Below are positions 32,995 to 43,355 of a stretch of 64,000 nt of DNA, in pieces (position 1 is the first letter of the stretch; each line of letters opens with the position of its first letter). A program made the translations under genes and the position numbers. The stretch is from Kappaphycus alvarezii. Its lineage: Eukaryota; Rhodophyta; Florideophyceae; Gigartinales; Solieriaceae. The notes beneath the pieces were generated by a model. It was not told the DNA's origin. It ran no database searches and was given only the letters and a program-made list of their open reading frames with translations. Where the stretch lies: the NCBI GenBank assembly GCA_002205965.3, contig NADL03000039.1, forward strand, positions 248,001 through 312,000. Reading direction: 5' to 3'.

Positions 32995-34085
32995 ATTATT
33001 GCAGCAGTTATGCGAGAAGTCTTTGCCGTCCTGTGCTCAAGACCTGACGCAGTACGAGGATGCTACAGCCGCCTTTACCGCATGGAGCGCCTCTTGTCGA
33101 CCCTCAGAACGAATTCCGTTTAGCAATTTCTGCTCATCCAACCCACCATCGCAGAAGAAGCTAACAGATGCAATTCATATGGCTGTGCAAGAGGCCTTGC
33201 CGCTCGGAAACATCCGCACCCGCGCCTTCCGCGCTAGCATGTCCCTCCCCGGTGCCAAAGGCTGGGTCTACTGTGCACCTTGCCCTGGATTGAGGACGCA
33301 CATCAAGAGCAAAGACTTTTCCGTGTGGTTCCAGTACTTTTGCCAAACCCCTTATTCGCCCCAGGTACCCCTTGCCCCAAAGCAGGATGCCATGAAATGC
33401 TGGATATCTACGGGGACCACTTGCTACATTGTCGCTTTGGCTGCGAGCGGAATACTCGCCATAACAACCAGGTGACTTTACTGGGGAACGACCTTGCAAG
33501 AGCCGCCCGACGTCCATTCATCGAACCTCGTCTACACTACCAAAACAGGACGAGGCCGGATATCAGGGCGATGGGAGCCGCCGGTGGCACGGATTACTTC
33601 GACGTAACCTTTGTCAACCCGCTCGCTCCCTCCCACGCAAGAGCCAGGGCTTTCAACCCACTCACAAGCCTCAACGCAGCTCACGCAGAGAAGCAGCGGA
33701 AATACCAAGGGTTCCTTGCTGAGCTGCCTGGGAGAAACAGGCTGGTTCCTGTCCCCATCTCAACGCTTGGAGGATGGCATCCGGCGGCGTTCTCCGTCGT
33801 CAAGGAACTCGCGAGAACCGTTGCCACCCGCGCAATGGAACGGTTTTCGAAGGTTAGAGCCATTCTTTTACAGCGGCACTCCGCTTTGACAGTAACCTCC
33901 AATGCCGCTTGTTTGCTGGCTGGCCTCCCTTCCACCTTCTGGTAGATTGGAGTGCCATCCACAGCTTTCGACGCATCGTACGGTTTCGCAAATTGGCTTG
34001 ACAATGATACGATATCTACGCTTTGGTACAAATTTACTGGATACCAACCCACCATATCCACCACAGTAAATTAACCCCCCATTAC
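32995..34085 (+). mobile_element. LINE family A, second half with 3' UTR
   Basis: This is a 5'-truncated copy. The frame 32999-33475 gives the linker (NPPSQKKLTDAIHMAVQEAL, RAFRASMSLPGAKGWVYCAP). The frame 33280-33945 gives a CCHC knuckle (C32, C37, H47 and C51 of that frame, with LDIYGDHLLHC), RHNNQVTLLGNDLARAARRP, RTRPDIRAMG, DYFDVTFVNPLAP, LVPVPISTLGGWHPAAF and SNAACLLAGLPSTFW, then a stop at 33943-33945. One frameshift near 33350 separates the two frames. The 3' UTR ends at about 34085 with CCACAGTAAATTAACCCCCC. The RPD ... D layout after a zinc knuckle is that of site-specific or REL-endonuclease LINEs; no APE endonuclease was seen. Confidence 0.9.
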
Positions 34086-34099
34086 ACAATTAGGAATTT

Positions 34100-34620
34100 C
34101 GGTGCGCTACTAGTCAGGTCAGTCTCGTGATAAATGATTTCGATAGTGCAGTGGTCAGTAACATTAGTAAAGTGAGCGCTATACCCAGACCACCCTGTAC
34201 ATGTGTTTCAATTGTTCAACTTCATGCAAGCCTCGAAGAGGGAGATTTTCTGGCTTATTCTCAGTTTAGTGTTATTGTACATGTTTAGTGTGGAGCGCCA
34301 AAACTCGAGGCGCTTCACTAGTCCTGCATTGTTGTTCAGTTAGAAATATCACTGTCGGTAAAAAGGCTTTTTGACTAATAACATCGGACGCTTGAATGTC
34401 GATGTTTATGAAAAGGGGACTGTAGACCTCAAATAAAAGTCAATGAATGAAGATTGATGCGGAAGAGATAAAAGCCTTAATATCTTGACGACCAGTGAAG
34501 GTGGGAAAATTGCCAAGAAATTATTGAAATTGGCTTAGCTACAGATTTTTGCGGTATGATACCTCCTTGAATCATTAATGTTGGCTATGCCTCGTTAGGG
34601 ATACCCTCATAGTCTTCAGT
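34100..34620. other. Spacer between inverted LINE A copies
   Basis: No supported gene. It forms the loop between the family A end at 33840-34085 (+) and its inverted relative at 34625-34965 (-). Confidence 0.4.
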
Positions 34621-34624
34621 CTAT

Positions 34625-34965
34625 TGTGTAAATGGGGGGTTAATTTACTGTGGTACATATGTGGGTTGGTATCCAGTAAATTTGTACCGGAGCGTAGATA
34701 TCGTATCATTGTCAAGCCAATTGCGAAACCGTACGATGCGTCGAAAGCTGTGGATGGCACTCCAATCTACCAGAAGGTGGAAGGGAGGCCAGCCAGCAAA
34801 CAAGCGGCATTGGAGGTTACTGTCAAAGCGGAGTGCCGCTGTAAAGAATGGCTCTAACCTTCGAAAACCGTTCCATTGAGCGGGTGGCAACGGTTCTCGC
34901 GAGTTCCTTGACGACGGAGAACGCCGCCGGATGCCAACCTCCTAGCGTTGAGATGGGAACAGGAA
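34625..34965 (-). mobile_element. LINE family A 3' end, inverted relative of the previous copy
   Basis: On the minus strand the last 80 codons and 3' UTR of the same subfamily as 32995-34085 run leftwards (EMGTGT and CQPPSVEM in the antisense frame, GTACGATGCGTCGAAAGC, GTATCCAGTAAATTTGTACC). Similarity to the first copy is high, with one base lost in the coding part. The 5' side is cut at 34966, where another family A tail begins. Confidence 0.8.
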
Positions 34966-34979
34966 CATTCAGTCTATTT

Positions 34980-35205
34980 GGTGTACGGGGAACGTTTGGG
35001 TGTTTTACTCTTGGAAGGTATATCCGATCTATCCCATGGTTTTCCAGACAACCATAATCGACTCAAAAAGGGTATACCGACACCGTAATGGGGAAGAACT
35101 ACGCTCCCTAAAATGCTACCTTCAGGCCAGCCATCAAGCAGGCCGCATTGGACATGACGGCTGCTGCAGCGTGCCTTTGCATCAAAACCCCCCGTGTGTA
35201 CTGTA
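34980..35205 (-). mobile_element. LINE family A coding end and type-1 3' UTR
   Basis: The plus strand shows GGGGAACGTTTGGGTGTTTT, GGTATATCCGATCTATCCC, CAACCATAATCGACTC and, to the right, ATTGGACATGACGGCTGC (minus AAAVMSNAACLMAGL). The copy is nearly identical to 59035-59215 (-). The join at 34966 suggests that it landed in, or was copied next to, the neighbouring family A piece. Confidence 0.8.
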
Positions 35206-35209
35206 GTGC

Positions 35210-35890
35210 GCACACATCACTTGCGAATCCAAGTTCCTGAAAATTGTTGGTGACAACAGACCTTCCAAAGATTTCTTGGCACTAACACTCGAAGAGGAGG
35301 GCGGCAGCTATAGTCCCTTAAATTTGTTGACAAATATATGACTGCAGATGAGAGCAATACTAACTGCTATAAGTGTTACTATAGATTACAAGTTTGCAAG
35401 ACCACGCAACGTTACTCCAATTCCACTAAATGAAACATGATTTCTCCTTCAGCAAGTCTCTTTATTTGGACCCGCCTTTTGAGGTTACATCGTTTAAAAA
35501 ACACTTGCAACGATGCATAGCCTGGACTTTGAGAACGCAAAGGACACACGAAAAATATCTTTTCATGGGGAAAAGTAACTAACAGGAAAATAGGGTTTGC
35601 TTTGTTCTTAGGGAAAATGCTTTGGTCGCTTCCAACTGGGTAGACCTTGCTATATGTACTTAAATTAACCAAGTCCATGTCTTCTTCGCATTTGTCATGA
35701 CTACCGTGGGGCGCCTCTCGATAAAATAATACATTGCTACTATCCAATGAACCCATCTTCCAAATATTACGCTACCTAAACTTTTCCCTTTGCTACTATT
35801 CAATCCGCCGTCAAGTTTGTTGACTGAGAACTGCTTGACTGGCGTTTCTAGTTTCACTCATTGTAAACCCTTTTCAGTATTGCAGTACAA
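35210..35890. other. Spacer with two overlapping unassigned minus frames
   Basis: Minus frames 35857-35660 (KLDGGLNSSKGKSLGSVIF) and 35756-35412 (NLSTYSKVYPVGSDQS, IFFVCPLRSQSPGYASLQVF) look partly coding but match nothing I know and have no counterpart in the window. Confidence 0.3.
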
Positions 35891-35892
35891 CA

Positions 35893-36028
35893 TATGAGTC
35901 GGTTATATCTTCCAAGAGTAAAACACCCAAACGTTTCCCTATGAGTCGGTTGTGGTTGTCTGGAAATCTTTAGGATAGATCGAATATATCTTCCAACAGT
36001 AAAAAACACCCAAACCTTTCCCCGTAAA
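35893..36028 (+). mobile_element. LINE family A 3' UTR carrying a 35-bp nested tail
   Basis: The type-1 UTR (GAGTCGGTTGTGGTTGTCTG, AGGATAGATCGAATATATC, CACCCAAACCTTTCCCC) runs from about 35940 to 36028. Its left part is preceded by a 35-bp copy of the last bases of the same UTR, with the 12-bp sequence TATGAGTCGGTT on both sides. Confidence 0.8.
35905..35939 (+). mobile_element. 35-bp LINE family A micro-insertion
   Basis: These 35 bases (ATATCTTCCAAGAGTAAAAC then ACCCAAACGTTTCCC) are the extreme 3' end of family A. They are flanked by a perfect 12-bp duplication, TATGAGTCGGTT, at 35893-35904 and 35940-35951. They sit inside another family A 3' UTR. This is the shortest insertion seen here. 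Confidence 0.8.
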
Positions 36029-36029
36029 A

Positions 36030-36940
36030 CATAAGATCTCAGGCCATTTTATGATCTGTTACTGAGAATATTTGCTGCGGACAGACGAACGTCGAATGTG
36101 ACCCCGGTTGGTTCGTGTTGCCGCCCACGCCGCTAGGCGCCGTAATTCCCCTCCCTGTCTAGAGTTTCACGATTTCGTTTCCCGTTTCCCCTTTTGCCTG
36201 CACGGTAAGAAAGCCCGTCAGGTCCTCTACCGACGTCTCTTTCATGAGTTCCTATCCTACTCCCCGGCTCTCTGAGTGCTTGTTCCACCGCCGTAAAGAT
36301 GCCCCCCCCAGATAGGAATATTGAATAGATAAAGCAAAATTTTACTGTGGGATCAGTCGCCTTCTGCCTACAGAATCTTCCTGTCTTTTTGGCACACCCA
36401 ACAACGGATCGGCTCTTATGGTGGTGTATTGGTCACTATCCTACGTGATCGGATCCCTCTTGTACATGTTCCGAGTGTTCTTTGCTACCCAGGGACTATT
36501 AGCCCACCCTGCTGTCATCCACATGGTAACCGTGCTGGATCAAAGCACCCCTGCCGTCTTTCCTTTGCGTTCCCACGGAAATATGCTCTTTTTGTGCCCT
36601 TCTCTACAGACAGGCACATTCCATTGGTTATGAACCCATGCGGTCTTCTAGTATCGCAAAGGTGTAAGCACACCACCAGGGGAGGGTGGTTTTGGGAGTT
36701 TGATGTTGGCGAGGGGTTCAGAGGCGTTGGTTTACCGCGAGTGGTGCAAAACTTGATTTCCTATGAATTTGGACTCAAATCATGATTGAGTATTTTCTGT
36801 GCTGGATGAATAACGGAGCATTTCTACCAACTAAAACGTAGCTGTTAGCTCTGTTAGCAAGCAAGCCGCGTTGGAGGTGACCATCACCGCAATTTGTCAT
36901 AGAAGAAAGTTACTTCCGCTCTAGAGTATTGACCGAACAT
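36030..36940. other. GC-rich spacer with unassigned frames
   Basis: The frame 36429-36785 (118 codons: RKYALFVPFSTDRHIPLVMN, LLVSQRCKHTTRGGWFWEF) is the longest and overlaps 36418-36633. Neither carries a motif I know. It could be a decayed gene or element. Confidence 0.3.
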
Positions 36941-36941
36941 A

Positions 36942-37000
36942 GTTTTTGATAGATCGAATATTTATCTTCCAAGAGTAAAATCACCCAAGACTTCCCCGGT
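36942..37000 (+). mobile_element. LINE family A 3' tail
   Basis: TTGATAGATCGAATATTTAT, CTTCCAAGAGTAAAATCACC and CAAGACTTCCCC match the family A 3' terminus without any coding part. A probable micro-insertion; the flanks show no clear duplication. Confidence 0.65.
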
Positions 37001-37199
37001 TGGAAAGTCTGATCATTTTTCGACTTAATGCTAGTTGTTTCCCGGGGGGAGTAGTCTTTTTGGGTGGCACGTCAGGCACTCAGGCGTGCATAGATATCAT
37101 AGAGAAAATAATGCTCTAGTAATCTACTGATACTCACTTTGCGGGCTTCCATCCTTTGGCGACAGAACAATAAACGAGTAAATAGATTCCGCAGCTCAA

Positions 37200-37318
37200 G
37201 TGCGGGTGATCATGACGGCGAATGTTTGCGAAAGAAGTAAGGAACGGGCTCTCTCTCCCAACGAGAAGCGCAATAGGTATCAATCCCTACTGGAAGCACA
37301 AGGTTCCGTTGGCATGAC
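37200..37318 (+). mobile_element. Possible LINE coding scrap
   Basis: A short plus-strand reading (KERALSPNEKRNRYQSLLEA) resembles the Lys/Arg-rich segment after the endonuclease motif of the LINEs here (compare ARTAKHRRYESF). No other support. Confidence 0.25.
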
Positions 37319-38205
37319 TGTGAAAATTGACCAAATATTTTAATCTTAATCCCAGTGTCTTACAGTGATGCTGAATTGTGGAGCAATACTATTATTGAGG
37401 CCCGCAATTTATATTATTGTGAATCACCAAGGAATAATTTTATCTTTTCTGCACTGACATTTATTTATGCTGAATCCAGTGTGAAATAATTTTTATGTCC
37501 TACAGTTGGGTTTTATATTATACAGGCTATAATTATTGCATTTATGCTGCTAAAAAGATATTATCTGGGTGATTGCTTTGCCATTACAGTAGCTAGGGTA
37601 CAGTACTACTTACTGTAATTACTATTCAAAACCGTCGTCGCCGTTGGGGTCGCTCCAGTCTTTGGAACGTACAGTATAAATACTGCACCGCCGAGTGCCG
37701 CTTTCGGCACCACCCAGCCGACCGGAAAGAGAGGTTTTTTGTTCTATTTCTAGGAATAAAGTAGCTGGAACTCTCCGCCGTTCGTTCAGCTCGGCCTACA
37801 CTATCCCTATCCTTTACTCTACCGTTCCCGCGCGCGCACTCCCTACTTTTACCACCACTGGCGCGAAACTATTTGATGAACTGATTGTACAGTTCGAGTC
37901 TCGCATGTGTACAAGGGAGAATACGCAACAATAATTATTGTATGTATATTGCCAAAAAAACTATTATCTGGATGATTGCTTACCTGGAAAATACTGCAAT
38001 ATTTATTGCTGAGCATTAATCTCGTCTACGAAAATTATTGCAGGGCTTACCTGATTTTTGTAGTAGGTTCACTCTTGTGTATTGTAAGTAGTCCTAGGTT
38101 GTTAGAAATACATTTTTATTTTCTCAGACCATCGAAATATTCCCCTCGATCAGCTATCATTAAATTTGGTTTTCTATTCATTATTCTTTCTAAGTGCGCT
38201 TGGAA
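37319..38205 (-). mobile_element. LTR of the 560-bp family, inverted, split by an insertion
   Basis: The reverse complement of the family unit begins at 37319 (TGTGAAAATTGACC) and runs to 37578. It resumes at about 37948 and fades by 38205. The segments GGCCCGCAATTTATATTATT and TCGAAATATTCCCCTCGATC fix the alignment. Between them lie about 370 bp of unrelated DNA bounded by a 33-bp near-repeat. A fossil, incomplete at one end, with no internal region recognised. Confidence 0.7.
37579..37947 (+). mobile_element. Unknown insertion inside the LTR, with a TATA-like motif
   Basis: About 370 bp interrupt the LTR-family unit. The flanks 37546-37578 and 37948-37981 are near copies (ATTATCTGG-T/A-TGATTGCTT), which implies a long target duplication. 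The insert holds a TATAAATAC motif at 37675 and a GC-rich stretch with the frame 37695-37934 (SFSSAYTIPILYSTVPARAL). Class unknown. Confidence 0.5.
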
Positions 38206-38209
38206 CATG

Positions 38210-39080
38210 GACATCCCGACCGCGCTTTCTTCATCACACTGCCAATCGGCTTTCCTGCAGGCTCCCGGGTCCTCCGCTGACGAAGACAAAATTTCAAAAT
38301 TCTCAACGGTCAATTTCCGCAGCAATGTATTGATTGCATTGCTGTATCAACTGACAGTGAAGCACTGGTGACAATTACAGTTTTGAACAAGGATGTCTGA
38401 CGTGCATACCTACCGTGCAGGACAGGAAGTCCCGAGGATTGGCACAATGTACAGTACTGTACGTACAGTTCTGTACAGTAGATCTCAATCGTAGTTACTG
38501 CGTTCTTGCGCAAAGATCCTGTATTGCGGAAATACCGATTTTTAGGTAACGGCTCGATCTTTCCGCACAAACAGCATAGTTAATGCGAACAGTAAGTCAT
38601 TTCGAGACTGACTTTAGAAATGGTATCGTGTACTGTAGTTACAGAAACACATACATATTAAAACTTTTATTGATATTTATAGCAAAATAGATTCGTTTCA
38701 TGTCCAGAAATAAAATCCGTTCATTTTCTCAATGCACAAGTTACAAGTCACTGGAAAAAATATCTTTAAGAAATAGTGAGGTTATAAAATAATTATCTAT
38801 ATAACCATCAGCTATATTGTATACAGTAGGCTGATTCCTGGTGGGGCGGGGCTGATCACCCCTCCCCCCTAGGTAGCCATCCTCATGTCTAAAGCGTTCC
38901 CCTGGCAGCGCGTTGGTAGCTGGCGCTATAAAATTAGTTAGCTTGTAAGTTGCAAATCACACATTGCGCAGCGATGGGTATAGCTCCCATTCCATAAAAG
39001 TACTAAAAAACCCTCGTCCCCCAGGGAAGAAAGATGCTCGTGACCTCACGGGTGGCTTCCTAAATTTTTTTTGCTAAAAT
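38210..39080. other. Spacer with TACAGTAC palindromes
   Basis: At 38446-38481 GTACAGTACTGTACGTACAG is followed by TTCTGTACAGTAG, a tight cluster of the motif that is frequent in this window. No gene is supported. The stretch 38836-39060 is GC-rich (GGTGGGGCGGGGCTGATC, TGGCGCTATAAAATTAG) and may belong to the element that begins at 39082. Confidence 0.4.
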
Positions 39081-39081
39081 T

Positions 39082-40722
39082 ATGCCACATGTAATATCTG
39101 TAGACAATCCAGCCTTTGATATCAAAGAGAAGGTTCTTCAATCAGAGGAAGACCCGCATCTACTGGCCGCACACTATGGCAGGTTCCCCTTCTTAGAGTG
39201 CTCTAGAGAAGGATTCGACCTTCTCGAAGCTCCGATCGGCAACTTCGCTTTCACCCAGGCCTTCCTCCGAGACAAGATTGAAGGATGTCGCCGTGACTCG
39301 AGGGCCCGTTTCCATATGCACCGCCTGTGTGCATCGGCCTCCCGGGAGACGCATGCGTTCAAACTCGCAGACCCTCAATTCGCACGCGAGTTCGACTTGC
39401 TCCAACGGTCCTCATACGAGACGCTACATAAGGTGACACTAATGGAAATAGCCTGGGAACAAGCCTGTCTCCCCCTGCGCCTTGGTGGCCAATGTTTTTC
39501 GCTGATCCGCCCATTCCTTCATGGCGCGGTTGCTGCAAGCCTTCTGGATGCTCTCCGTGCCCGCCACTGAACGGCTTCATACAACTCAGCTCGCTATATC
39601 GCGGTTCTTGGAAACCACTTTCGCGGTGACTGGCCTTATTTATTGCCAAGGCTCGTCCCCCTCTTCGCTGATTTGGTCATTGTGCTCTCGGTAACCCTTA
39701 GCTCACCGACCTAGGCTTCTTGGACCCCACATCTCTTGCTGACATTCCTTTCAACCTGCAAACCCATCTCAATAAGGTACAGCAAGAGGCTGCGGCAAGG
39801 ATGCACTGGTAGGAAAACCTCTGGAAGGATGTTACCAGCCACACAGCTCACCGCCCCGAAGCCACCCGTCGTCGTATACGCGTCTAGCTTCTCACTACTC
39901 CGGGGCCGCTGCGTTTCTGCAAGCTCATCCGACCATTTGGACCAAAGTCTCTGACTCCCATTGAAACATCATGCTCTGTCGCCACTTCGGTCTTCCAGTA
40001 TACACCGACTCGATTCCGCCGAAGTGCCATCATTGCCAGCAGACATTAGATCTGTATGGAGACCATGCGGCTGACCATTGCCTCTCGGGTTTGGCCGTCT
40101 ACACTGGCATAACTCCATTCGTAACGCCCTCGCATATCATGTCTTCCGTGCTGCGTGTTTGGACTACAAATTCAAAGTCCCTCTATTAATTCCTGGAACC
40201 GATTTTAGGCCTGCAGACCTCCTCGTGCAACCCCGCCCGTTCCATCGGCCCCAAGGAATGGGTAATTGTCTGTAACGTTACTATTGCTTCGCCGTTCAAA
40301 CAGGCTTATGTCACGAAAACAACGCAAGCCGCCGCAGGCGTCGTCGCCACGCAAGCTTACCGCAATAAGATCCTGGACCTTGAGCGTAAGCTCTGCAGGC
40401 GCCTTGTACCACCATCTGGAAACCCGTCACGCCAGCCGAATTTCACATTCCAATCGCTCGCTCTCGACTCCCTTGGAGCGGCGTCCCCAGCCATTGCACT
40501 GTTTCTGGAATCGTTCATTCCCGGATTGCGGCCAGATATCACACCTGATGCCACTATCGCTCGCGAATCTATCAGCGCATCAGCTGTATTCTGTGGTCCT
40601 CTGTAGATATCGCCATCATTTCCCGTGCCCCACTGCACGTGCACGATGTTCACCATCCAGTTAGTTCTTAACTCCAATAGTGGGTCAGTGAGTGTACAAT
40701 CTAGAAATATTATGAGTAAAAA
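39082..40722 (+). mobile_element. LINE family B, second half
   Basis: The frame 39082-39570 holds the RT-thumb side (LLEAPIGNFAFTQAFL, WEQACLPLRLGG). Farther right the frame 39971-40189 has a zinc knuckle (KCHHCQQTLDLYGDHA). Then come the endonuclease-type motif DFRPADLLVQP near 40200 and the C-terminus with IALFLESFIPG near 40495. The 3' end TGTACAATCTAGAAATATTA closes at about 40722. The frame shifts at least five times. The RPAD motif in place of RPDI separates it from family A. The palm domain is missing. Confidence 0.8.
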
Positions 40723-40769
40723 TTGGTAGCTACTCATCACTTATATTCAGTATGCCCCTACTGACCTGC

Positions 40770-41660
40770 TACAGAATCAGTCAACTAAATGGATGCACCG
40801 AATTGATCCTTTCTCGTTGAGGTAGCGTTTCTTCGAAGGCGGCTATCTTCCCCAGCGCGTGTGGAGCAGAGGAGCCCAGTGTCCCGTGTGTGTCAAACAC
40901 GAGGGGAAGAAGTCTGCGTGTAGTGTTGCGCAAAGGTCTGCGTAACATGCCCTCTTCTAGGTCTCCACAGGGAATTGGCGCCGCCCGGGTCTTGTGGGCG
41001 TGGAGGATGGCGGCAGCTGTCTACGGACTTGCGACAAAGACATCTATTGCGCAGGGACGAGGGGAGAATTGCAACGGTGATAGTTGCCTGGACGGCTTGA
41101 GAGGGGCTCACCGTTTGAAAGCGGGCGAGCAGGGGCTCGAGCTGGAGGTGGTCGGGGAGGAGGGACTGTCCCAGGGAGCTGTGCGTTCTGCGGCGGGCAG
41201 AGGTTAGGAGGCGGCGTCCGTCTTCCGGGAGGAGGTCGAAGATGATGTGGTAGGTACTGAACATGGAGCACAGTTGTGCAGCGCCATAGATTGGGGATAA
41301 AAGTGTGAGCCCTGGGCCGCCCACTGTGAATGAAAGAGTTGCGCAGTGCCAAGAAGCCTGATGAAGCTTCCGATGAATCTTTTTGAAAGCCCTTCGCAGT
41401 TCTTCATCAAACACACTTGATAAAGAAAGGGTTCGATGCGACGGGGTTGTCCGAAGGATCCACACGAGTTGGCATGGCTGGAAGGGCCGCCCAGATGTTC
41501 CGGGCGGACTGGAGGCTGTGTTGGAGGAGAGAAGAGCATCCGCGGCCAGTTCCGATCGGGGACCTGAGCACTGCAAATTGGAGATGCTGCACATGTTGAC
41601 CAGATGGAGTACTAAAGGTCCGGCAGGCCGACTTGAGTGTTACGGGGGGAATGCATGACT
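40770..41660 (-). mobile_element. LINE family F fragment
   Basis: The minus frame 41594-40893 is open for 233 codons. Its first part holds KLHQASWHCATLSFTVGGPG followed by LTLLSPIYGAAQLCSM, the GG-x-GL thumb motif of LINE reverse transcriptases. The rest is less clear and its frame may shift. The end near 40800 (LPRVFDTHG) lies back to back with family B. The long open frame suggests a fairly young copy. No endonuclease part is seen, so the 3' end may be cut. Confidence 0.55.
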
Positions 41661-41819
41661 AGAATGTCTGCGGGTCTATAGTTTAACAAAATAAATTATC
41701 TATATCTTTGTTTGAGTAACCAATTATGTAAGTTTGAAGGTAAAAAAACTAGAGCGCAGGTTAAAACAATAGATATACGAGACATATCGACTCTCGTTCT
41801 AGAAACAAAAGCAGGGAAA

Positions 41820-43130
41820 GTTTAATTCAAGAGTACCTTAAGTTAAGAAACAACAAAATGATGACTTCAGGGAAAGTTCTAGTGATCTTCGGTTTTAGAG
41901 AGGAATATCCGGCGTAATTGCATTTCAACCAGGCGACGACGCTTCTCTCTGTACTTTTCTTTGAATCTGTACGCTGTTCAATTTGAGTATTGCGGATGTG
42001 TAACAACCTATTCTTCATTTTCTTGAATAGTTTGCTGTCTTCTGCACGGAGCGGGTTGTGATAAATACGAAAGTTCGTCAGAGCAACAAAAGCCTAAATA
42101 TCTTGTCGTACGAAGATTCTGCCCACCTCCACTTGGACGAAATCATAGTCCACAAGCCGCTCATTCTTCCAAAGAAATTCTCGACGATAATGCGATCGCT
42201 TGAAATGTGACGATTGACAACCATTTCTGGGTGTGTTAGGACTCCATTCACCGGTTTCTTCTCGGGATGAATGACCGACAGAATTACGGGCGCCATAGTA
42301 CCACTTGTCTTTTACCACTGCCCATGCGACGGGAAAATCTTCATGAAAAGGTCTACATCTTCAAAATCCTGCTGCTCTCCATTTGTTTCTTCAGCTGCTC
42401 TGATGAAACAAATTCATAGATGGAACAGGTGAGATCCGAAACGGACCCCGGCTCATGTGCACTGCATCCAATTGCAAGCCACATGGCAACACGGATACTT
42501 CTGTCTTGTAACCATAGAGCTTGTGCTTTCCACTGAAATAAAGTTTGCCTTCTTCTACTCCCACTCGGACGAAAGCTTGGCTGGAATGTCACATCGGTTG
42601 CGTAGCGAGCCATCGGATAATTTTGAAACAATAATTCTTCCTAACCATTTCAGTCATCGTCCACTTCTTTGCCTGATACTCGACAAAGTGTTCATACATG
42701 GCATCAGAAATGATATCAATGAACCGCATGATCATTCGCTCGAAGAGAGGGTCTTCATGCCAAACATCTTTGCAAGGAAGTCCCACTGCCCACCGTGCTT
42801 TAGAACAGCCAGATCATGAATAAAACATCTTTGGGGTTTGAGCACTTGCGACCCGACCGCTATTGTACCGTTCCTTGATGAATTTCTCGAAAGTCTGCCA
42901 GATATTCGTGTATTGAGCGGGATCGAAGTTGATCATTTGAACAATTGACTGAGAACCACCATTGTTGTAGAACTGATCAAAGATGGGGGCATCACTATCT
43001 GAGTCTTCATCAGAAAAATCGCATCTTCAGAAGAGGAAGCATATACCTGAAGTTCGGCTTGTCTTTCAACTGCAACATCGGAAAGGAAGAGAAGAGCTCT
43101 TGCAACTGCATTTTAATCAATCGTTGAAAA
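41820..43130 (-). mobile_element. PIF/Harbinger-like DNA transposon, decayed DDE transposase
   Basis: From right to left the minus strand reads an N-terminal part (MINFDPAQYTNIWQTFEKFI), HEDPLFERMIMRFIDIISDA, ATDVTFQP (first Asp near 42594), a KLYFSGKHKLYGYKTEVSVL segment in a second frame, GCSAHEPGSVSDLT (second Asp near 42435), NRHISSDRIIVENFFGRMSG (Glu near 42181), and YDKIFRLLLLLTNFRIYHNP. This is the DDE_Tnp_4 pattern of PIF/Harbinger transposases. The frame changes at least four times and there is one in-frame stop near 42820, so it is inactive. I did not find terminal inverted repeats or the Myb-like partner gene. Confidence 0.85.
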
Positions 43131-43139
43131 AGCTATTAC

Positions 43140-43355
43140 CAAATTTGACAAAGATGAAATCTATTCCGAATTATTTAGCATTTTTTCAATTAATTTATGT
43201 AATAGCATTGCAGGGGCATTTCTGTAAATGACTGGGTAACTTTGAATGCATATTATGTTTGCACTAAAGTTCCAGTAGTAAGTCCAAGCGCTTAGTAGGG
43301 AGCACTATTTCTAGGACCTCAGGGGATCGGAAAATTTGTCACTAGTCTTACTGTA
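43140..43355. other. Spacer
   Basis: AT-rich on the left, then unassigned. One of the transposon's inverted repeats should lie here or at 41660-41820 if the element is complete; I see no clear match between the two intervals. Confidence 0.3.

Noticed and set aside
38836-39060. Possible tRNA or SINE head (GCGC and TAGCTGGCGCTATAAAA)
   Set aside because: No cloverleaf, and no GGTTCGANTCC B box could be found at the right spacing.
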